From Oscillospiraceae bacterium (GTDB lineage: Bacteria; Bacillota_A; Clostridia; Oscillospirales; JAAYXM01), in contig JAFQVE010000008.1 in assembly GCA_017408185.1 (NCBI GenBank), forward strand, positions 1 through 9,893: 9,893 nt of DNA, in the 5' to 3' direction. A program made the translations under genes and the position numbers. Below are positions 6,701-9,893 of this stretch, piece by piece. Position 1 is the first letter of the stretch, and the number at the start of each line of letters is the position of its first letter. The notes under the pieces are model-generated. The model did no database searches and was not told the origin of the DNA. It saw only the letters and a list, made by a program, of their open reading frames with translations.

Positions 6701-6750
6701 CACTCCCGTAGTATGCGTGCTTGCACACTATGGGAGTGCTTTATTTCTTG
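6701..6750 (+). terminator. Second hairpin in tandem, possible back-up terminator
   Basis: CACTCCC (6701–6707) pairs with GGGAGTG (6732–6738). The inner part (TAGT with ACTA, then TGC with GCA) extends the helix past one G·U pair and one mismatch. CTTTATTTCTT follows, so termination would work rightward. It starts one base after the first terminator's T-tract. The opposite strand has no T-tract, so it is not an obvious terminator for the converging minus-strand gene. Confidence 0.5.
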
Positions 6751-6805
6751 AGGTAATATTGCAATATCGCCTTTTTTATATCCGGAACTGCGAATGCATT
6801 TGTTT

Positions 6806-7192
6806 TTAGTTTTTTTCTGCATCTGCGGTGCTTCGCAGTTCCAGAACATACTCTTCCTTTAAAAATTTTTCCACAAATGCAGACAAAACGCTTCCAATTA
6901 CGTATCCCTTTTCTTCACAAACAGATTTGAACCTGAAATAAATCTTTTTGTTAGCCATGGTATGTATCGTGCGCGTATTTTCTCTGTTTCTGTCAAATTT
7001 GGTAATCGCTGCTTCTTCCAATTTAAAACTTCCGTCGCAAAACTGTTGCATAAACGTTTCCAGGATTATATATAACGGAAGCCTTTTTCGTTTAATGATC
7101 GCATAAAATTTCTCCGCCATAGCATCTTTAGTATTCCACGCAAGATTTGTTGTTTCTTCCGGTATTACATCACTTTTTAGTTGTCTGCCCAT
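6806..7192 (-). CDS. Small protein with two RHH-like repeats, function unknown
   Basis: A 128-residue protein from the ATG at 7190–7192, chosen because AAGGAG lies eight bases upstream; the longer frame to 7273 has no such site and would run through the operator repeats. Two halves look related at an offset of 59 residues: Phe29/Phe88, Leu44/Leu103, Phe47/Phe106, Phe51/Phe110, Phe56/Tyr115 and Leu58-Glu59/Leu117-Glu118 coincide. The second half (KKIYFRFK, then SVCEEKG and IGSVLSAFVEKFLKEE) has the strand–helix–helix layout of ribbon-helix-helix DNA-binding domains. A linker rich in Arg, Asn and Thr separates the halves. There is no signal peptide or membrane segment. It is divergent from the XRE gene across inverted repeats and may bind them. 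I do not recognise the family; the RHH reading is inference. It could instead be a small mobile-element or plasmid protein. Confidence 0.7.
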   Translation of the reverse strand: MGRQLKSDVIPEETTNLAWNTKDAMAEKFYAIIKRKRLPLYIILETFMQQFCDGSFKLEEAAITKFDRNRENTRTIHTMANKKIYFRFKSVCEEKGYVIGSVLSAFVEKFLKEEYVLELRSTADAEKN

Positions 7193-7227
7193 AAACACTT
7201 CTCCTTCCATATTGTTGCCAAAGTCCG

Positions 7228-7270
7228 AAATTTGCACTTTATGCAAATTTGTGCACATCAACTTGCACAA
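7228..7270. promoter_or_regulatory. Cluster of inverted repeats, likely operators between divergent regulator genes
   Basis: Two dyads lie side by side: AAATTTGCA–CTTTA–TGCAAATTT (7228–7250, perfect 9-bp arms) and TTGTGCA–CATCAACT–TGCACAA (7249–7270, perfect 7-bp arms). They share the core TGCA and overlap by two bases. TGCAAGAAA occurs again as a direct repeat at 7304–7312 and 7335–7343. They lie between the minus-strand promoter and the RHH-like gene, so a bound protein would block that gene. The binder could be the XRE protein or the RHH-like protein. Confidence 0.65.
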
Positions 7271-7279
7271 CATACAATT

Positions 7280-7308
7280 ATGATATCACAAACTCGTACC
7301 TAATGCAA
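7280..7308 (-). promoter_or_regulatory. Possible promoter of the RHH-like gene
   Basis: On the minus strand, TTGCAT (7303–7308), 17 bp, TATCAT (7280–7285). The -10 box is one mismatch from consensus and the -35 box is weak. The start would be near 7273, at the edge of the operator dyads. Confidence 0.4.
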
Positions 7309-7355
7309 GAAAAATGTAAGATGATTGCTGTATGTGCAAGAAAGGATGTCGGGCT

Positions 7356-7715
7356 ATGTATGATTTTGGGGTAACTCTTAGAAATTACAGAATGGCGAAA
7401 AAACTGACGCAAAAAACGCTCGCCGCAAAAGTAAGTATCAGCGAGAGTATGATTTCGCGTTATGAGAAAAATGAAGTTTATCCACCGCTTGAAACTCTCC
7501 GCTCTCTTGCGGCAATACTCGGAGTATCGCTTGATGAGCTTTGCGGAACGGAAACGCGCGGTACAGCTTCGCTTTACGGTCTGACCGATGAGCAGGCGGC
7601 AATTACAAAAGACCTTATCGCCGCTTTCCGCAACCACAACGAAGCTTTCAAAAAGCAAATTACCTCTGAGCATTACGAGCTTCTCGGCAAAATCACCGCG
7701 GAATTTTCAAAGTAA
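7356..7715 (+). CDS. XRE-family (Cro/CI-type) transcriptional regulator
   Basis: A 119-residue DNA-binding protein from the ATG at 7356, preferred over the ATG at 7332 because AAAGGA lies nine bases upstream and the shorter protein begins at the usual point of the fold. The helix-turn-helix spans about residues 5–62: LRNYRMAKKLTQKTLAAKVSISESMISRYEKNEVYPPLETLRSLAAILGVSLDEL is typical of XRE proteins, with recognition helix around SESMISRYE (29–37). The C-terminal 50 residues are polar and helical, perhaps for dimerisation. The gene is divergent from the RHH-like gene across inverted repeats and ends at its own terminator, so it is probably an autoregulated single gene. It appears less A+T-rich than the flanking islet genes, suggesting a different origin. 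No metallopeptidase or toxin partner follows it. Confidence 0.9.
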   Translation: MYDFGVTLRNYRMAKKLTQKTLAAKVSISESMISRYEKNEVYPPLETLRSLAAILGVSLDELCGTETRGTASLYGLTDEQAAITKDLIAAFRNHNEAFKKQITSEHYELLGKITAEFSK

Positions 7716-7723
7716 CAAAATTT

Positions 7724-7770
7724 CACCGTATCATTCTCCGGATAAATTCCGAAACGATACGGTGTTTTTT
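7724..7770 (+). terminator. Terminator after the XRE gene
   Basis: CACCGTATC (7724–7732) pairs with GATACGGTG (7756–7764), followed directly by six T residues. The 23-nt loop can form a further small CGG/CCG stem. It begins nine bases after the stop codon. The next 100 bp (7771–7870) hold nothing I can support. Confidence 0.88.
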
Positions 7771-7870
7771 CATAGCCTCATAGCTGTAAAGGGTTTAATT
7801 GAAATTAACATTTTCCAAAAAGCGTGTAGTGAACTTCTGCCGCCAAGTTATTACGCATACCGAGCGCACT

Positions 7871-7911
7871 AAAAAAGGCTTTGCTGCACTTTTAAGTGAA
7901 ACAAAGCCTTT
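7871..7911 (-). terminator. Terminator of the YhcG-like nuclease gene
   Basis: On the minus strand, AAAGGCTTTG pairs with CAAAGCCTTT (arms 7902–7911 and 7874–7883), with an inner CAC/GTG stem, and the T-run continues from the second arm. It lies 18 bp after the stop codon of the nuclease gene. Confidence 0.8.
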
Positions 7912-7928
7912 AAATCATAGTATGTTTT

Positions 7929-8951
7929 TTAATTTTCAAGCAATTTTCTCAACTCGTCTTTGCTTGGTAATACAGTCTGATATTTACTTGCAAAAATCTG
8001 TGTATTATCTTCGGGCAATGTCATTTCGACAACAGCCTGATTCTTATCCTTGCAGAGAATTATTCCTATTGTTTTATTCTCGTCGTCAAGTTTCACATTT
8101 CTGTCATAGAAATTTACATACATTTGCATTTGACCTATGTCTTGATGCTTCAGTTCGCCGATTTTTAAATCGAATAAAACAAAACATTTAAGCAATCGGT
8201 TGTAAAATACAAGGTCGCATCTAAAATGTTCTTCATCAAAAGTAAGGCGAACCTGTCTGCCTACAAAAGTAAATCCTTTTCCAAGTTCAAGCAAAAATTT
8301 CTGCAAATTATCAATTATGCGTTTTTCAAGCTCTGTTTCAGAATATTCCGCAAGCTCCGGCAATCCCAAAAATTCAAGCACATAAGGATCTTTTACCAAA
8401 TCCGATGGAGTTTCAATTATCTGTCCGTTTGTAGACAGCCTTTTTACATTTTCTTTATCTGTGCTTAAAGCCAATCTCTCATATAAAGAGGTATTAAACT
8501 GTCTTTTTAATTCAGACAAACTCCAATCATTTTTAACAGCTTCAATTTCGTAAAAATGTCTTTCGTCAACATTATCAATGCGCATAAGTTTTAAATAGTG
8601 TGACCAACTGAGATAGAATTTTCTGCCCGTTTCAGTTGACGGAAGATTTTTAGATTGGGGAAACACTGTTTCCCCAATTAAGTCGTGGGAATAAATTATA
8701 TAAAATTTACGCATTAGTTTAAGGCTGTCCTGTGAATAGCCTTTACCAAAATTTTCCGTTAAATAAGCAGATAAATTTTTCAAAATAAACTGACCGTACT
8801 TTGCACGCTGTTCTCCGTTTTGTTCTTCTTCCACAATCATTCTGCCTATTTCGTAGTATGTGTAAACCATAGAAAGATTAACAGCAGTTTTAATATTATG
8901 CTTTGCTTGTGCAAGAATATTACCTACTTTTTCGAGAAAGTTATTATCCAT
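7929..8951 (-). CDS. YhcG/DUF1016-family PDDEXK nuclease domain protein
   Basis: A 340-residue protein of the DUF1016 (YhcG) family. The N-terminal domain (about 10–160) is helical and includes the typical VNLSMVYTYYEIGRMIVEEEQNG and KYGQFILKNLSAYLTENFGKGYS segments. The C-terminal domain (about 185–325) has the PDDEXK nuclease core: a helix with ETELEKRII (205–213), Asp246 in FRCDLVFYN, the D-x-K form of the motif at 261–263 (FDLKIG), and QMQMYVNFYD (274–283). The catalytic set therefore looks complete. The family's substrate is not established; members occur in defence-like and mobile contexts, and structure-specific DNA cleavage has been suggested. The ATG has GGAG about eight bases upstream. 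The gene is transcribed alone, with its own promoter and terminator, and is markedly A+T-rich. No restriction methylase or specificity subunit adjoins it. Confidence 0.9.
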   Translation of the reverse strand: MDNNFLEKVGNILAQAKHNIKTAVNLSMVYTYYEIGRMIVEEEQNGEQRAKYGQFILKNLSAYLTENFGKGYSQDSLKLMRKFYIIYSHDLIGETVFPQSKNLPSTETGRKFYLSWSHYLKLMRIDNVDERHFYEIEAVKNDWSLSELKRQFNTSLYERLALSTDKENVKRLSTNGQIIETPSDLVKDPYVLEFLGLPELAEYSETELEKRIIDNLQKFLLELGKGFTFVGRQVRLTFDEEHFRCDLVFYNRLLKCFVLFDLKIGELKHQDIGQMQMYVNFYDRNVKLDDENKTIGIILCKDKNQAVVEMTLPEDNTQIFASKYQTVLPSKDELRKLLEN

Positions 8952-9005
8952 AGCTAAATCTCCAATTCTATTTACATATACTTATTAACATAAATAACCT
9001 ATAAT

Positions 9006-9034
9006 ATTATACCACTCAAATGTGGTTTTTTCAA
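9006..9034 (-). promoter_or_regulatory. Promoter of the YhcG-like gene with an internal dyad
   Basis: On the minus strand, TTGAAA (9029–9034), 17 bp, TATAAT (9006–9011), giving a leader of about 50 nt. The spacer holds the inverted repeat ACCAC–TCAAAT–GTGGT (9011–9026), placed where a repressor could block polymerase. Confidence 0.75.
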
Positions 9035-9086
9035 GAATTTGTATCAATAATCAGCACTTTGCGGTTGAATGAAAAAGTAACAAAAA

Positions 9087-9114
9087 TTGACTTTTAGGAA
9101 AAAGCGTGTATAAT
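9087..9114 (+). promoter_or_regulatory. Promoter of the mntA–hepT' unit
   Basis: TTGACT (9087–9092), 16 bp, TATAAT (9109–9114). The -10 box is perfect and the -35 box is one mismatch from consensus. The leader to the mntA ATG would be about 45 nt. Confidence 0.78.
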
Positions 9115-9165
9115 ATCAAGTGTAGAACATACTTTATTTTATATAAGAATTGTGAGGTGGAGCTT

Positions 9166-9453
9166 ATGTTGACTATAGCTCAAATTGCAAACGCGGCAAA
9201 AATCGTCGCCGGTGAATATCCGATTTCCCGCATACATTTATTTGGCTCGTATGCAGAAGAGCGCAACACACCGGAAAGTGATGTTGATTTGCTCGTGGAA
9301 TTTAATATGGACAGCGTATCACTTCTGATGCTCGCTTCATTGAAGTACAGACTTGAAGAGCTTCTCCGCGTCGATGTTGACGTAATCCACGCACCAATTG
9401 AAGATAACGCACTGATTTCTCCTGAAAGGCTGGTAGAAATCTATGCAGCATAG
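9166..9453 (+). CDS. mntA: MntA-type nucleotidyltransferase antitoxin
   Basis: A 95-residue minimal nucleotidyltransferase. The signature G-S-x10-D-x-D is exact: Gly27-Ser28 (LFGSYAEE), Asp39 and Asp41 (SDVDLLVEF), with a third acidic position in RVDVDVIH (Asp70 or Asp72). In the HepT/MntA toxin–antitoxin family such proteins AMPylate a tyrosine next to the catalytic site of the HepT RNase and so silence it. The ATG at 9166 has GGTGGAG just upstream; an in-frame ATG at 9106 overlaps the -10 box and is rejected. The stop overlaps the hepT start by 11 bases, the coupled arrangement expected of this pair. The domain looks intact, but its partner is truncated. Confidence 0.92.
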   Translation: MLTIAQIANAAKIVAGEYPISRIHLFGSYAEERNTPESDVDLLVEFNMDSVSLLMLASLKYRLEELLRVDVDVIHAPIEDNALISPERLVEIYAA

Positions 9454-9751
9454 AGACAGAATTATTTTAGATAAAATTTCGGATGAATTGTCACTGGCAC
9501 TTGATATGCTCGGGGAGCTTAATTTCGATAGCTTTGATAAAAATGAAATGATGAAACGTGCAGTTTGTATGACTGTTATTAACATAGGCGAGCTTGTAAA
9601 AACAGAACCGGCTGTGAAAAGGTCTTTGACTTTTTCACAGCCGGTTTTTTGCGTCTTTTTATCAGCTCTTATTCAAAAAAATACTTTTTTGTGTTGTTAT
9701 ATGAAATATCCTGAACGATTTTGCCGAGAAGCTTTATATCACGCACGATAA
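9443..9751 (+). pseudogene. hepT: Truncated HepT-family RNase toxin (catalytic part missing)
   Basis: The first 53 codons encode a clear HepT N-terminus: RDRIILDKISDELSLALDMLG and the conserved KRAVCMTVINIGELVK (38–53). HepT toxins are HEPN-fold RNases of about 110–130 residues whose active site, R-x4-6-H with the nearby AMPylated tyrosine, lies in the second half. Here homology stops near 9602, four bases before a terminator hairpin (9606–9646). The frame stays open to 9751 but encodes only hairpin sequence and the antisense of uxaC. The 9656–9893 stretch leaves no room for a shifted remainder. The protein, if made, would be catalytically dead, although the N-terminal helices might still bind MntA. 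The likely cause is deletion or imprecise insertion with a breakpoint beside the uxaC terminator. Confidence in both family and truncation is high. Confidence 0.88.
9606..9650 (+). terminator. Long perfect hairpin terminator between hepT' and uxaC
   Basis: Arms at 9606–9624 and 9628–9646 form 19 pairs including one G·U, with a TTT loop: AACCGGCTGTGAAAA pairs with TTTTCACAGCCGGTT, then GTC with GAC. Four T residues follow on the plus strand. On the minus strand the arm is followed by TCTGTTTTT, and it begins 22 bases after the uxaC stop, so it probably serves both directions and was uxaC's own terminator. Confidence 0.88.
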
Positions 9752-9893
9752 GTCCGCGCTCCGCCCAGTCACCGAGGAGGTTGCATACAATTCTTCTGAA
9801 ATACTCATGGCGGGTATAGCTTAAAAAGCTTCGTGAATCGGTCAGCATACCGATAAACTTCGACACAAGGCCGAGGTTTCCGATTGCGGTAAG
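9669..9893 (-). CDS. uxaC: Glucuronate (uronate) isomerase, C-terminal fragment at window edge
   Basis: The last 74 residues of UxaC, whose start lies beyond the right edge. UxaC interconverts D-glucuronate with D-fructuronate and D-galacturonate with D-tagaturonate in hexuronate catabolism. The visible residues [40 protein letters not shown] and [18 protein letters not shown] are the conserved C-terminal block of the family, including the DSRSF segment. The frame is open to base 9893; a GTG at 9864–9866 is an internal valine, not the start. It indicates a uronate-using, plant- or mucin-glycan-associated lifestyle. It marks the right border of the accessory islet. Confidence 0.93.
   Translation of the reverse strand, partial: LTAIGNLGLVSKFIGMLTDSRSFLSYTRHEYFRRIVCNLLGDWAERGLIVRDIKLLGKIVQDISYNNTKKYFFE

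Noticed and set aside
6701..7270. CRISPR array
   Set aside because: Hairpins and dyads here differ in sequence and spacing; no regularly spaced direct repeats were seen.
7193..7273. Extension of the RHH-like protein to a start at 7273
   Set aside because: The added residues are encoded by operator dyads; the ATG at 7190–7192 has a proper AAGGAG.
7771..7870. Possible remnant gene after the XRE terminator
   Set aside because: Short frames on both strands show no family pattern I can support.
7818..9112. Twelve-base repeat AAAAAGCGTGTA at about 7817 and 9099
   Set aside because: It could mean a decayed promoter copy in the 7771–7870 gap, but the match is short and no gene remnant follows.

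Overview
The window looks like a chromosomal segment of a Clostridia-class Firmicute, probably an uncultured gut anaerobe of the Oscillospirales or Christensenellales type. The reasons are the strong GGAGG-like ribosome binding sites, sigma-A type promoters, the DUF1385–prmC neighbourhood usual in Clostridia, an LCGC lipobox and a uronate isomerase. No rRNA, tRNA or CRISPR array was found. The species cannot be named from the sequence alone.

Left half (1–5476, minus strand): five genes spaced 12–46 bp apart form one apparent operon read leftward from a good promoter at 5448–5476. The order is lipoprotein with DxDGDG repeats, OmpR-type response regulator, HAMP/HisKA sensor kinase, DUF1385 (YqhQ-like) membrane protein, and prmC (release-factor glutamine methyltransferase). 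It joins an envelope-sensing module to a conserved translation-factor module. A 22-bp near-identical repeat lies at the 3' end of both prmC and the DUF1385 gene. It is in the same reading frame each time and encodes E(Y/H)LKV-stop.

Middle (5470–6066, plus strand): a divergent TspO/MBR gene ends at a 14-bp-stem terminator.

Right part (about 6067–9650): a more A+T-rich accessory islet of short, independently transcribed units lies between tspO and uxaC. It holds (a) a small PBECR-like nuclease-fold protein behind a perfect TTGACA-18-TATAAT promoter; (b) a probable free-standing structured RNA of about 155 nt with its own perfect TTGACA-17-TATAAT promoter, which overlaps the preceding stop codon, and a GAAA-capped terminator; (c) a divergent pair, a small protein with two RHH-like repeats (minus) and an XRE regulator (plus), around a cluster of inverted repeats; (d) a YhcG/DUF1016 PDDEXK nuclease (minus); and (e) an MntA nucleotidyltransferase antitoxin overlapping a HepT toxin gene cut off before its catalytic motif. 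The islet ends at a perfect hairpin terminator next to the 3' end of uxaC, which runs off the right edge.

The points most worth following are the unassigned small RNA beside the PBECR gene, the beheaded HepT/MntA pair, and the repeat that supplies gene tails. Family assignments come from recognised motifs; no database search was run.
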